From the NCBI GenBank assembly GCA_009869945.1, contig WIXG01000001.1, positions 906,416-970,415 on the forward strand: a stretch of 64,000 nt of DNA, given 5' to 3'. A model generated the notes under the pieces. That model had not been told where the DNA came from, ran no database searches, and saw nothing but the letters and a program-made list of their open reading frames with translations. The DNA comes from Mesaphorura yosii. Lineage: Eukaryota; Arthropoda; Collembola; Poduromorpha; Tullbergiidae. A program made the translations under genes and the position numbers. Each line of letters begins with the position of its first letter. Position 1 is the first letter of the stretch. This document shows, in pieces, positions 25,601 through 37,005 of the stretch.

Positions 25601-28600
25601 GTCGAATTTTGTGTCCGAGGCCTGTTATTTTGCATCTTGCATCTCGTGGCCACGCGGATAGCCAGTGCAAGCCTGAGCTGAACGAAAGCCTCAGCAGAGA
25701 TTTCATCAATGATTAGACTTCAGTAGGGAAAGAGTCGTGAACTTGTTTGTTAAAAATATTCGCATCGAGAAGACCAGGCGCCGTATAAGCGATAGCTGGA
25801 TGGCAATTCATCAAAGTCAGACCCACCAGTAGGGCCAGTAATTTTGTGTAATCATTTACAAGTTAAGGACAAGTCACTACAGTCTCAGCCGTATTCTTAA
25901 TCATGGAGTTGGAATCACAAATCGAACATGCGTGAGTTCATTAAATGAGCGAGCAAAGGAGACATGTAAATCATTAACATATTATTGAATGGACTCTCTG
26001 TGTCTACATACACGAAAAGACGAATGAATTGTCACATTTAACAAGATGCGAGATGTGAGTAATTGATGAGATGAGAAACTTCGGTTGTGGCTCGATTATT
26101 TCATTGTTGGTCGTGTATGTGGAGTCCGGTCTGTCAAAACTCGCAAGCTTTTTTCGTAGTTTTCCTTTAAATGCTCTTCGGTTGAATTCAGTTCTAAGGA
26201 GATTAAGAACGTCGTTTGCCTTGCTTTTTGCGGTCTCGTCTTTTTCTCTCTTAATTCTTAAGATCCAGGTTGCCATTCGGCAGCAATTTCTTCGCTGTTC
26301 ATTTGCTTTTACTCCTTCAGGGCAGGGCGATTGGAAAGAATGCTGCTTGTCTTAACTCATGTCATAAATTACGTTAATAACAGAACATGATTCCGCCAGC
26401 CTTGCCATGTCGTCGCCGTTCTTGTTAGCATGGGCGAAACCAGAGATGATCTCGATATTTTTATTATACTAATTTGTCTTCCACCGAATTGCTCTCCAAA
26501 AAGGAGTTGAGTTGGGCGTGATGCACTTCTACAAATCATGCCGCACATGTTCCTTTCGGGATCCCGCTGCCAATTATCTAAACACGATGAAAAGATCACT
26601 GAACAACCGCTGAAGAAGGAACAGATCGAGTGGATCTGTATTTTGTAATTCAGTTGACATTCATTCATATAGAAAACTGGAAGTTGGCGATCCTTCCACT
26701 AGAGAGTTCTAGCGCTTGAACTGTTAAGAACTGCAAATGCTGCAGCAAATACAAAGGGCCGAGAGCCATGGGCCAGAATTGAGAGCTTGTACCGCCTGCA
26801 TACGTACTCTCATAACTTATTCCTCCGAAAATGTGCAGGTCATGACTTCACAGCCAGTTTTCATCAGACTAGTATTTAGTATATACGTGTTTTGAGTTGA
26901 AATATTTTTTGAATAATCTCATCATTGGGCACGTTGCGTTGTTGGTGATATAATGACAGCGACGAAATGTTTATTGATTTAGTTAGCTCAGGAAGTTGTA
27001 AATAAATGCATTCAGACAATTTTTCGAAGGCGGCAAGACTTGATTCAAAACTGTATCTTTGATATATGTGGCAAAATGATGAAAGGGATGAAGTAAACGA
27101 AGAAAATAATTCGACACAATGACGAGAAGGTTGCAGCGCCTTCTTGCGCGAAAAGTTCATATTAATTCAGCGTCGAAGCTGGCTGTACCGTTAGACATCT
27201 ACCAACGGAGAATACATCAAAGCGGCCCCAGTCAAGAACCAGTACCCCACAACATCGAATATACAAGCGACGCTTTGATCTGTGATCTGCGATCTCAGTC
27301 GCAGATGGCTATAAATAATCTCGGACTTGCGGCAGGTATGCTAGAAATTCGGAGCATTTTGTCGACGAATCATCATCATTTTGTTGTTGAGGCAGGGCAA
27401 TAACTCAACTTGGTAGTTCTATTAATAAATCTCATCTCGCAGATTCAGAAATGGTGATCTATCATTGCGTTTCATGAACTGAAGGAAGAAACGGTTTTTG
27501 GAATGCATGTCTCACCAAGTCGGCAAGCTCAATCATTTCTCGCTGAACTGAACGACCGACTGTTTGTCAGAAATCTATTTTTAAAATCGTTTTCCAAGAA
27601 AATTTCATCTAGTGTATTGAAACTAAACCCCAGTCCGAAACTAAATCGTCGACTTGGATCGACTTGTGTAATCCAAGAGGGATCGCGTACGATGAAGAGT
27701 ATAAAAACACACTAAAACTCAAATGTTATTAGCGTCTCTTGTGTTCGGAGAATTCTTTTTATCCATTTGAGATTGAGATGCGAATACTTGCACTGCATCG
27801 CAATTTTTTCTTTTTTACTTCTTTGATGTTAGAGCTAGTTTGGCTTCGTCTTCCAATCCCGATACAAACACAATGCAATATATTTAGCCTAATAAAATCT
27901 TTGTAGTCGTAATTTACTCGGTTTCGGTCCCAAAATTCATTACGCTTTTCGATTTGGCACTGCACTTATTTACTACCAATTTGGGACTGTGCTTTTCTCT
28001 CTCGTGCATTTGTGCTTGACTTTTGCTAAGCAAGTATGTATTTTCCTTTTGCAGTGTGCATTTTTATTAAACAATTAATTAAGGTCCATTTAAGGACGCT
28101 GCAATTTATAAACTGTGCAAGTGCCAATTGCCAACTCAAAACAATGACCCTAATTCGCGTGCCGCTTATAAGCGCTGGATCAATTGCTTCTTAGCTCTGG
28201 CACAGAGTAAGCCAAGTACTGCTCGGATGACTGCTGTGCAGTTTTGTTCCCCGTCGAGCGCCCGGGCCATAAATTTAGTTCTGTTGTGGGCTCCAACAGC
28301 AGCGGCAGCCCGAACCTCGAACAAGTAAAGAGGAAATTAATGGAATGTGTTGAATGGTCTGTGAAGAAGAAGAAATACTCATAAAAGTCTTAAATACATT
28401 ACGCAAGCGGACTTGCTTTTTCGGTCGCTCATGGTTCGGATGCGGTTCGTTTGGGTTTTCGGTGTTTTTGGCCCAGAATACCGAATCCTGATTTATATGT
28501 GAAAATGCTTTTGTGAACTTTTGTGGTGGTGTGTGAAGCAAGAATTTGTTGTGGTACGAGCACGAGCTTGGGTAAACTTTCACCAGGCTTCAGTTCAGTC

Positions 28601-31600
28601 TTGTTTTTGTTGTTGTGGAGGATTATTAACCTCCTCGTCGTTTGGCGTGCCGGTCATTTCGTCTTCGGAGTCTGTGCAGTGTGGAAGTATGGCTTCAAGA
28701 ATGAAGTCCGCTACAAATTCGAGGCCTCCTCCAGTCCGAACGCTGAAGGGGACCTTCGGCTACCTCAACAGTCAAACTTCGACCGGAATCTTTTCCCTGG
28801 ATCGGACAATGTCCGAGTCACAATCGTCTGACCTCCGTCGAATGAGAGAAGAATTCAGCAGTGGCAGCGCAGCAAGTGTGGTGGCGACGGCAACTGCAAG
28901 TGACAGTGGGTGCGAGATGGTAAAAGATTCTGGCATTGAGGAAGATGAAGTACAGTCGACGCACAAAACGCCGCAGACGCTTGGAAACAATTGTCACGGA
29001 TTTTCGTACGACTTTTATGATGTGGAGTTTAATAACGCACTGCCCGATGAGTTGCCAGCTGGGCTGGTTGACGTCGAGGGCAATTTACTTGACGCGAGTG
29101 TACGGTTGCAATTTGGGCAGGAAGAAGATGATGAGGATGAAGATGATTTATATTCATCATCAGACGAAAGAAAACAAAAGACAAGTCAACGAGAAAGAGG
29201 CAAACGAAACCCAGAGTCAGAATCAACAGTCGACTTATCACCATTAGGAGTGCCGTCAGCTGTGCTGCGTAACACGACCAGACAAAGACCCAAGCTGAAG
29301 TTGTTGAAACGACAAAAGAAGGTCACCAGCCCAGACATCGCAATGACTCCGGGTCAGAAGACATTCGACTCCTACAACACAGGGAGTATTCCTGGATTCG
29401 GGTCCGAATGGAGGAAGCACGTTGGCGGAGCCCGGAAGAAATCCACATCCAGTCTCAAGACGAGGCTTTTGACCGCCGTATCGCTTGGTGGCATTGGTGA
29501 TAACAATTCATTCGACAAGGAGAGGAAGGACAGCGCCACGACAATCTCCACGACCACGAACAACAGCACAATCACCCAGCATTACTACCCAGAAGGTGGC
29601 TGGGGCTGGACGGTGCTCGCGTGCGGGTTGATAACTCACGTGCTTCAGTGTGGACTCCTGCTCTCGGGTGGGATTGTGATTATTAATGTGACCCAGCGGT
29701 TTTACTATGAAAATTCGAGCGATAAGATCAGTGAAGTGCATGCAGGTAACCCAATCCATTTGATAAGCGGTTCACATTTCCCGATTAGAAGAGTATTAAC
29801 CTCGTTTGCGGCTAATTTCGGCTAGACTGAAACCCGACGTGGCTTGGCTCGCCATTTTTATTATGGTTACGAGCCAGTTAGCCGGAAGCAATTCCTGGTC
29901 CTTTTTTTTATGGAATAATGGAGCTAAGTTGACAAAACTTCTCACATTACCACATAAAAGTTGACCAGTTAGCAACTGAGCATGTGATTGACCCGAATGC
30001 GATGACGATGAGAAGTTGACGCCGTTTCCAATTGGCATATTTTTTTATAAAGCGAAGAGCGTTGCCTAGTTGTGGTAGTTTGTGCTTAGATTGATTTGCA
30101 TTTATCGTTGAATTTTTGCATAACACACCAAATAGGACTATCTAACTAATAATATGATAGTTACCTACAATGCGCATTAACTGTAAGTTGTCATTTAAGT
30201 TTCAAGAGTGTAAGAAAATTGGCGATAGTCTCTAATGGTCATACACAGAGCACGACGCTTCATTTGGCTATAGCAAAGGTTAAGATAAACTGAGATATAA
30301 TCTAAAATCTGTCACCAATGTGCATGTTGTCCATTGGATGGTCCATTGTCCTCATGCTAAGTCATATCATTACATCTCCCATCTTCCCATTGTTCTTATA
30401 ATTAGCTGCATATTTCATCAAAGCAGCACTGCAACTACTATCAAGTGCCTCGACTTTTCAATGCTTGTGGCATTTGCTCTTGCGTTGACGGAAAGTTATT
30501 CTGGAAGCTGGGACGGCCAAAATTTATTAAATTCCGACGTGCAGATTCCAGAACACAATTCAGATTTTTCAATTCGATCCGAGCAGTCAATAATGAAAGC
30601 TCACGAATGCAAATTCCTTTCTCAGCGCTGGAATTCCAATAATTCACAATAATTTTATCCAGAATCAGCACAGCGGCAAACAGGACCTTTTGCTATTAGA
30701 CTTAACGCTTTTGGTTTAGATTCGGATCCGCTGAAGCATTGGCCGGAATAAATAAGCTGTCTTTCGCTTGCCTCATATTCAGCTGCTGGTCTGCAAAAGA
30801 AAGGAAATCTAATAAAATTTATTTATGCGTTGGTGTTGTGGCCAATAAACTTTAATGCAATAATAAAAACACGGAAAGCACAAAACGACAAAACGAGTGC
30901 CATATTATTATGTGTTTTGATTTGTTGGATTCTTAAGCGTTAACTCCACTTCCCCAGCCTGCTTTTGGCCTGGCGGTGGCTGTGCCGCTTATCTTTCACG
31001 TTAGGACCACCAAAAAAAACATGTCGCAGTTATGACATATTCCGCTGGCTTTTTATGAGCTCCATTTCGCCAAAAACAGGCGTAGGACGTACGACGATGT
31101 AAGGTACAACGTGCAAGTGGCTCTTTATGCTCGTGCCTGTACCTCATGCTGACTTTTCCATTCCATGAAAATCTCTGCTCTCTTTTGTTTCCTTCTTGTT
31201 ACTTTCTGCAATCTTGTAGCGAGGATTACGCTCGGGATTTGTAAACTTTCCTTTTCACGTCACGCTGGAGCCAACAGCCGAGAGCGGCTGTTCCTGTCTT
31301 GTTTAGCGAAAGTGGCCAGAGCCAGCATGTTTAGTGTTGAGATCTAACAAGAAGATTACGCACGAGTAGGCGGAATAATGACACTTGACAAGCACGATAC
31401 GACACAAACGCAAACACGCAATCATGTGTTTAATTATCGTTATTCTGTACTAGATTTCATCTTGAATGATGAAGAATGTTAAAATGTTACTCGATGTCAC
31501 AACATCCACGTCTGCTAATCAATGTGTTTGTGTTTCTGTATTTAACAGGATGGCTTGGTTCCACCTCGATCGGAATTTCATTGTTCCTAAGCCCAATCTG

Positions 31601-34600
31601 GGTCTCAATATGCAAAAGAAAGAGTACCCGGCTTGCGGCCGTGTTTGGCGGTCTCGTGGCGTCACTCGGTTGCCTGTTCACGTCCTTCGCGTCCCAGTTC
31701 CATCAACTTTTCTTCAGTTACGGTGGATTCATAGGTAAGGGATGAGATAAGTTGAGGGTCAATGAGATGAAACTGTGAGTCCATCTTTGAGCTTGTTGCC
31801 TTCGCAGGAGTGGGAGTTGGTCTGACTCGCGACGCGTCTTCTCTCATGGTTGGGCAATATTTCAAGCGAAAACGGGAGCTTGTCGAAATTGCAGTGGTTT
31901 CCGGTTCTGGTCTCGGGATTCTGGTGATGTCCGTCTCCATCCATTCGGCAATAAGGTTAGATTATTGATGTTTAAGTTACTTCCTTTGACCTGTTTTTTG
32001 GATATGAGTCAAAGTAATTCAAAACTATTTACCATGAAATGGAAATGTCTGACTGTAATAATTTGTGTGACCATAAAATGCATACATGAAATACAGAACA
32101 CATTTGAAGAGTTAGAGATTCTATTCGGCATTATTGTTTTTTGACTCGGAAGAATCTGAAATAAAGCCCTCACATATTAAAATCTAATCTCTCAGTCCTG
32201 TCTTTACTAAATACTGAAATCAGGGTTTCATATTCTTTCATTTGCCATCAAGTCAGTCTCTACACATTCCACTGTCCAACACAACGTGCTCTGTTGTAAA
32301 TTCGCTTTCGTAGTGTATGCCGTTTGCTGATTCTAGCTAATGATTCCATAATATGTTTTTGTCACAGTTCGCTGGGTTGGAGATTGGGTCTTCAAGCGAT
32401 TACTGGAGCATTGTTTCTGACATTTTTTCTTGGGACGTGCTATCGCTCCGCGTCACTGTACCATCCGCAACGAAGAGCCATTCTGCATTTGAAGAATCAG
32501 AAACGAAAGGTCAGATTTTAGTGGAAACTGGTTGCATTCATAGAGGACCAGTCTGCAGTCGCTTAATATTTTGTACTATTATAAAGAAACATGAAGTTGT
32601 CTTCAGGTTATATTGGTTCAGTTTTTACGTTTGTGTGTGAGTAGGTGAAGGAAAAGGAGAAACGGGAAGAGAAGCCACCGTTCTTAGATTTCAGTTGCCT
32701 CCGAAGCAAAACCCTCCAGATTTTAATTCTATCATGTGGATTTACGTCGTTTGGGATTAATACACCACTTTTCTACTTGGTAAGCTCTCCGTCATATTTC
32801 CAAGTAAAATGCTAAAGTAAATACGTCCATGTGTTAGAAATTAAACATTCAGTTCTGCTAGGCGCTGGAGCACAAGTATGAAATGTCCAAACTCGTCCAC
32901 GACCCCTTCACCGACGCGAACAATGAGTCAAATGCATACTCGCTTGTTGTTCTCCACGCGGCCGTCGGAATCTCCTGGATTGTCGGTTGTGTGATGTTTG
33001 GTCTCATCATTCTGCAGAAGAATCAAGAGTGCCGCGTTTCTAAACAGTACTTGTGCCAGGTTAGTTGTCTCTGCAATTCTTTTTGGTGTTTGTTATACTA
33101 TTGCCTAAGCTTTATTCGTCTTGTTTACTCAGATGGCTGGCGTAATTTGTGGGATCTCAATCTTGGCTCTGGCTGCCGTCGAAGGATTTAATGGTCTAGT
33201 CATTTTTGCGTGCTTGTACGGATTTTCATTAGGAGCTTACAACTACATTCTCAAAGTGTACACTTACGAAAGAGTTCGTGCACGACATTTTCCCAGGGCT
33301 TGGTCCTTCATTCAATGTGCTCAAGCCATTCCGCTTGTGATCGGCGTTCCTCTTGCGGGTAAGCACTTCCTCTACGCGTTTGCAAACAGGAACCGGAAAT
33401 CTCTGTCTGGTTGGTTTGGCATAGACTTTAGAATCAGCATTCATGCTCTCGGGCAATTTCTAAGCCAATCTTCCCAAAATCAGGGAAGTTATTTTTCTAC
33501 ATTTTCCTTGCCAAGTAAAAGTGCACTGCCCAAGCGCATTTTCATTGAGGCAGTCTGGCAGTGTATGTCGCAGAATTTATTTCCATTTTTGGAAAGTTGG
33601 GTATTTATTACCCCACTTTAATATCACATAATAAGTTGCGGCCGAGCTTTTTTCCAGCCTCATATTTTTATCTCTTCCACGGTGTTTGCCCACACAATTC
33701 AATGAAAAGTTTGCCGGCGCGTTGCATGGATGGCAAAACAGAACTTCGCTTCTTTTCTTATACGGCCTTGTGTGGTACAAACGGAGAAGGCAAGGCACTC
33801 TAAGATGAAGGAGTGATGATGATCATAGCTAGAACCGTGGTACGGGGTTTAAAGAACGAATAATTTTTTTCGGTTTGGATTATTGCCAGAACAAAAATTT
33901 AATGATTGCAGTGCGAGGTGCAGGCGGCGAAAAGTCTGGAAGAGTCGAAGGCCGCATTTTACTATAAAAATATGTCGTACAACTAATTTATGAATATTTC
34001 GTTTCCCAGGCCACTTAAATGCCCAAGTCGGCTGGAAGTCAGGATACTACTTGGCTGCTCTTTCAGTCATCATTGGTTCGATTTTCTTGTTCCTGACGGA
34101 CGTGCGTAAAAGACGACTCTCCAGACGCAAGACCCTCACAGCGTCTATGAAAACGTAAGTGCGATAGTACGGTCCGGCTCATCTTGTTTGTCTTAAAAAT
34201 TCACTCAGACAGGCTTTTAACTGCAATTTGTTTTTGCAGTTGTGAAACACTCGAAAGTGCCCAGTCTCCCAAGCCGAGACGCCTGTCGTTCGCATTCCCC
34301 ATTGAACACTTGTCACCTCAATCCAAGCACGACTCGAATAACGGCGATGGTGGGCATGGAAGCCTGGACCCGGCCCTACTTGCAAAAGAACTCACGTGTA
34401 TTTCTGAGGAGGGAATTGCTGACATGGATTTCCAAGTAAGGACACGTGCAAGTTCTTAAAAACGTTCATCAAAAATCCTACTACATCCACTCCTACCACT
34501 CCAGAGTATACTACATTTTATATTCTTATTCCAGGATATTTACTTTGACGAATGGGCCGAATATTTTGGTGGTGACTGCATCACGTCATGCAACAAAGTC

Positions 34601-34957
34601 GAAAACTGTCTAGTCTCTGAATTTGATCCGGATTACCCAATGCTACTGGAACGACGCTCGAGGCGCTGGTCAGCAGGCCGACCGAGTTCTGCGTACCACG
34701 GCGTGGCGGCTGCGATAGCAGGTGGAGTGGCCGGGCTTGGGTTCATTGGGCAAAACTTGTCTCATGTTGGCGCCAGTGGCTCGACTCAGTCCGAAGCTTC
34801 GGGGTCGCAGCCCTTGGACAATAAGAGTTCTGGCCCAAGCAAAGTCATAATGAGTGCCCCAAGAGAGATTCCAGTGTTCCGAAATCGTCCACGGCTCAGT
34901 GGCAGCACGCCGCAGCGAGCGATTACAGTGATCGATGAAGCTGAAGCTTCGGTGTAA
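12478..34957 (+). CDS. Monocarboxylate transporter-like (SLC16/MFS) gene with three alternative first exons
   Basis: Shared exons are 31549-31734, 31808-31955, 32368-32509, 32645-32779, 32862-33059, 33133-33358, 34010-34154, 34240-34435 and 34535-34957. They encode helices 2-12 and a cytosolic tail of about 220 residues. MCT hallmarks are the first-helix motif YYPEGGWGW, supplied by each first exon, and YFKRKRELVE before helix 5. Three upstream exons (1A 12478-13687, 1B 23116-23589 plus 23976-24144, 1C 28689-29745) each end in phase 1 with a G that joins GA-TGG to read G-W-L-G-S. The predicted proteins have 1002, 813 and 951 residues. The family moves small carboxylates or related solutes across the plasma membrane. 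The Asp/Arg pair of helix 8 in proton-coupled MCT1 is not seen in SLVVLHAAVGISWIVGC, so the substrate is unknown. An inverted paralogue lies at 40229-46155. Confidence 0.85.
13688..19855 (+). other. First part of the transporter's long intron, no gene seen
   Basis: This 6 kb stretch between exon 1A and the nested Kazal gene has only short open frames without domains on either strand. It is AT-rich and shows no transposon-like protein and no long tandem repeat to the eye. Confidence 0.45.
19856..20347 (-). CDS. Secreted Kazal-type protease inhibitor, nested antisense in the transporter intron
   Basis: Three exons (20347-20264, 20189-20051, 19935-19856) give exactly 100 residues. Exon 1 is a signal peptide (LICSLLIAVAVILCVGS). 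Exons 2-3 encode one Kazal domain with six cysteines spaced C-3-C-7-C-10-C-3-C-15-C and the conserved core NGVTYKNQC; the last cysteine (KRGDC) comes only from exon 3, which confirms the splice. Kazal domains are tight-binding serine protease inhibitors. By analogy with ovomucoid the residue two after Cys2, here Ser, would be the P1 site, suggesting an elastase- or subtilisin-like target rather than trypsin; this is inference. The gene lies opposite to the host gene between first exons 1A and 1B. Confidence 0.85.
20348..23115. other. Intronic / upstream region of first exon 1B
   Basis: The stretch holds the presumed promoter of the Kazal gene on the minus strand near 20348-20500 and the presumed promoter of isoform B near its right end. 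The overlapping plus-strand open frames at 20878-21239 carry no recognisable domain. Confidence 0.4.
23116..24144 (+). CDS. Alternative first coding exons 1B of the transporter
   Basis: Two exons: 23116-23589 (158 codons, phase 0) and 23976-24144. The first encodes an acidic hydrophilic tail (DTDEDESVVDQIPDTD and a Gly/Ser/Thr-rich end); the second encodes HYYPEGGWGWVVTF and the first membrane helix, ending in phase 1 after FHKG. This is the only alternative start whose tail is split by an intron. It lacks the RTLKGTFG motif of 1C. Confidence 0.8.
24145..28688 (+). other. Intron between first exons 1B and 1C, no gene seen
   Basis: About 4.5 kb of AT-rich intron. Open frames such as 26004-26276 (-) and 27119-27403 (+) begin with ATG but have no flanking gene structure or motif. 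The presumed promoter of isoform C should be at the right end. Confidence 0.4.
28689..29745 (+). CDS. Alternative first exon 1C of the transporter
   Basis: ATG 28689 opens 352 codons. Shared with the paralogue's first exon are RTLKGTFGYLNS, SSDLRR near the start, YDFYDVEF, DELPAGLVDVEGNLLD followed by an acidic run, then NNSTITQHYYPEGGWGW and the first helix. It ends E-V-H-A-G at a GTAACC donor. Its likeness to the inverted paralogue's only first exon marks 1C as the ancestral start. Confidence 0.85.
29746..31548 (+). other. Intron between exon 1C and shared exon 2, no gene seen
   Basis: About 1.8 kb with only short open frames lacking motifs. All three isoforms splice across it to the acceptor TTTAACAG at 31541-31548. 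Confidence 0.45.
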
Positions 34958-35825
34958 GGCAATCAAAAATTTTGCCCGAGTCGAGTGTCGTCATTCCAGC
35001 GATCTTCATGTTCCTAACTTATTGTTTTGTACTAGTGAAATGCTACCTTAAAATTGAAAATTTCTCTATCAACTGCTCAATTTGTCAATGTCAGAAAATA
35101 CGTGTATTTATTATGTTCAATAAGATTACACTTTTGATTATGAAAGACATTTGCAAATGTGCGTCATTCATAAATGGAATTTATTAATAAACGGGTGCAA
35201 GTGCATATGGTACATGCTACACGTGCGCGAATTTGCGACTTTGAAACTTGGACTTCGAGTCGAACCTTCGGGGATCGTGATCATGTTTTGAGTGCTGCAC
35301 AAAGAATGTGAAAAATTTTAATTAAAATGCCAACACAAATCACACCAAGCTAATTAATTGAGATGAATTGGCCAAAAGTATCAGTTTTCGAGTGCCACCG
35401 CCGTCGGATTAAATAAGTTTGAAATTAGAGTGAGAAATTGGTGTGTGTGACGGGGGTGTGTAAAAATACTCGAGCACTTCTAAGTGCACTTGAAACCTAG
35501 GCTGACATGGGCGTTCAATCACATGAACACCGACTTCTCATGATTTGAGTAATTAAACGTGATTGCATAAATGGTACTTGATGCTTCATTCTGGATTTGG
35601 CGTCCAAAGTTCACAATTGCTGTTTACAATTTCAAGTCTAATCAGCGAAACATGAAATCGTGTGACCACTTAATGCCAAACTCTGACATCAGCACCGAGT
35701 TCTCAGAATGACCATCAATTGTGGTCCAGGGCACCAGTATTTAAGCATCCACAGTTTCCAGCTCCAATTCACTTTCATTTTTGAATTCACACGGTTGTTG
35801 TTTGTTAACCGGCAAAGTATTCAAA
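34958..35825. other. Intergenic between transporter and PL14 lyase
   Basis: Contains the transporter 3' UTR and the lyase promoter. No coding region recognised. Confidence 0.45.
35738..35771 (+). promoter_or_regulatory. Candidate core promoter (TATA and initiator) of the PL14 lyase
   Basis: TATTTAAG at 35738-35745 is followed about 33 bases later by the initiator-like TTCACTT, with A at 35771. The spacing fits a TATA-Inr promoter and would leave a 5' UTR of about 55 bases. Confidence 0.4.
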
Positions 35826-36827
35826 ATGATCAACGGTAGAATTATATCTTTGGCACTTTTGTGCTGTATTCTTCTCCAAGCCGTGAGCGCATCACCGATC
35901 GACAACCCATCGGCAAATGCAACAGCCGTTGCTGAGGTCTTCCGCGCAGATTTTAGCAAGCCATCACTGTCGGCCGCGTTTGGAGGTGCAGGAATCAAGT
36001 ATGGCGGCCACAATGCTATTCTATGGGCGTCCGGTGGTGGAATTGATGTTGTATACCCCGCCGGCAGCTACTCACCAGAAGGTTTGGAATTTACAGAAAA
36101 TACATTTCTTTTCAGCAGTAAAACATTAACTTGTCGAACATGTGACCTCAGGTCCCATCATGGGTGGATTTGGAGTGTACACAAAAACCCGAGTGAACTC
36201 GGACACCGCCTACTTCCAGTACTCGGTCTTCTTCCCGGCTGACTTTGACTTTGTCCTCGGCGGCAAGCTGCCCGGACTCTGGGGCGGAAAGGAGAGCTGC
36301 GCAGGAGGAGACCCGGCTAACGACTGCTTCTCGATGCGAATCATGTGGCGGGACAACGGCAAGGGAGAAGCGTACCTCTACGCCAACAGAGCAGCTCAGG
36401 ATCCAGCCATCTGCCAAGACCCGGCCAACTACTGCAACCCAGATTTCGGATGGGCCCTGAAAACTGGCGCTTTCACCTTCCGTCGTGGTGTCTGGAATCA
36501 CGTGGACTTGACCGTCAAACTGAACACGATAGGACAGCGAAATGGGCATTTGATTGTCAAGATTGATGGCGTGGAGAAGATCAAGTTCACGAATATTGTA
36601 TATCGCGTTCCGCAATATCCGAATGTTGGCATCGATGGCATGGCCGTGGACACTTTCTTTGGTGGTAAGCCTGTCATAATAATGTCGACGTTATAGGCCG
36701 GAATGAACTTCGAATTGTTTGCGCTAAACGTGCGCTCTTTGTCATTGCAGGCGGATCCCCTCCATGGGCAACACCAAGGCGTCAAATCACCAAGTTCAGG
36801 GATCTCGTCCTGTACAGACAAGTTTAA
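35826..36827 (+). CDS. Secreted polysaccharide lyase family 14 (alginate/glucuronan lyase-like)
   Basis: Three exons (35826-36081, 36152-36664, 36751-36827) give 281 residues: a signal peptide (LALLCCILLQAVSA), then a beta-jelly-roll lyase. PL14 features are FDFVLGGKLPGLWGG, then SMRIMWRDNGKGEAYLYAN, GVWNHVDLTVKLN, DGVEKIKF and VDTFFGGGSPPWA. The catalytic set known for PL14 enzymes (Lys, then Ser-x-Arg, then Tyr-x-Tyr fourteen residues after the Ser) is present: K of GGKLPG, S and R of SMR, both Y of YLY. Two cysteines between Lys and Ser could form the family disulphide. PL14 enzymes cleave uronic-acid polysaccharides by beta-elimination and are known from chlorella viruses, fungi and gastropods. 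The introns argue that this is a resident eukaryotic gene, not contamination. Exact substrate cannot be told. Confidence 0.85.
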
Positions 36828-37005
36828 AGAACCCAACGAAAAGGAAAGAACGCTGATTAAAAACTGATTACAACCAAAATTATTTGAGAAGTCTTTAATC
36901 TGATTAAACTTAAATAATGATCAAGCAAGCAAACATTTAATTCGAGTAAGCACAATACAACTGTTGACTCAACTATGGAATTTTTGAATTTTTAGGACCT
37001 TTAGG

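Noticed and set aside
26004-26276. 90-codon basic minus-strand frame
   Set aside because: Looks protein-like at its start but has no motif or neighbouring exon and sits deep in an intron.
27119-27403. 94-codon ATG-started frame in the transporter intron
   Set aside because: No domain, no signal peptide, no partner exons and no promoter; expected by chance in 4.5 kb.
12478-29745. Reading 1A, 1B and 1C as three separate truncated tandem transporter genes
   Set aside because: No copies of exons 2-10 follow 1A or 1B, all three donors share phase and joining base with exon 2, and frames are undamaged; alternative first exons explain this better.
36148-36615. 155-codon minus-strand frame over the PL14 lyase
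   Set aside because: Antisense of the lyase's second exon, which carries the recognisable family motifs.
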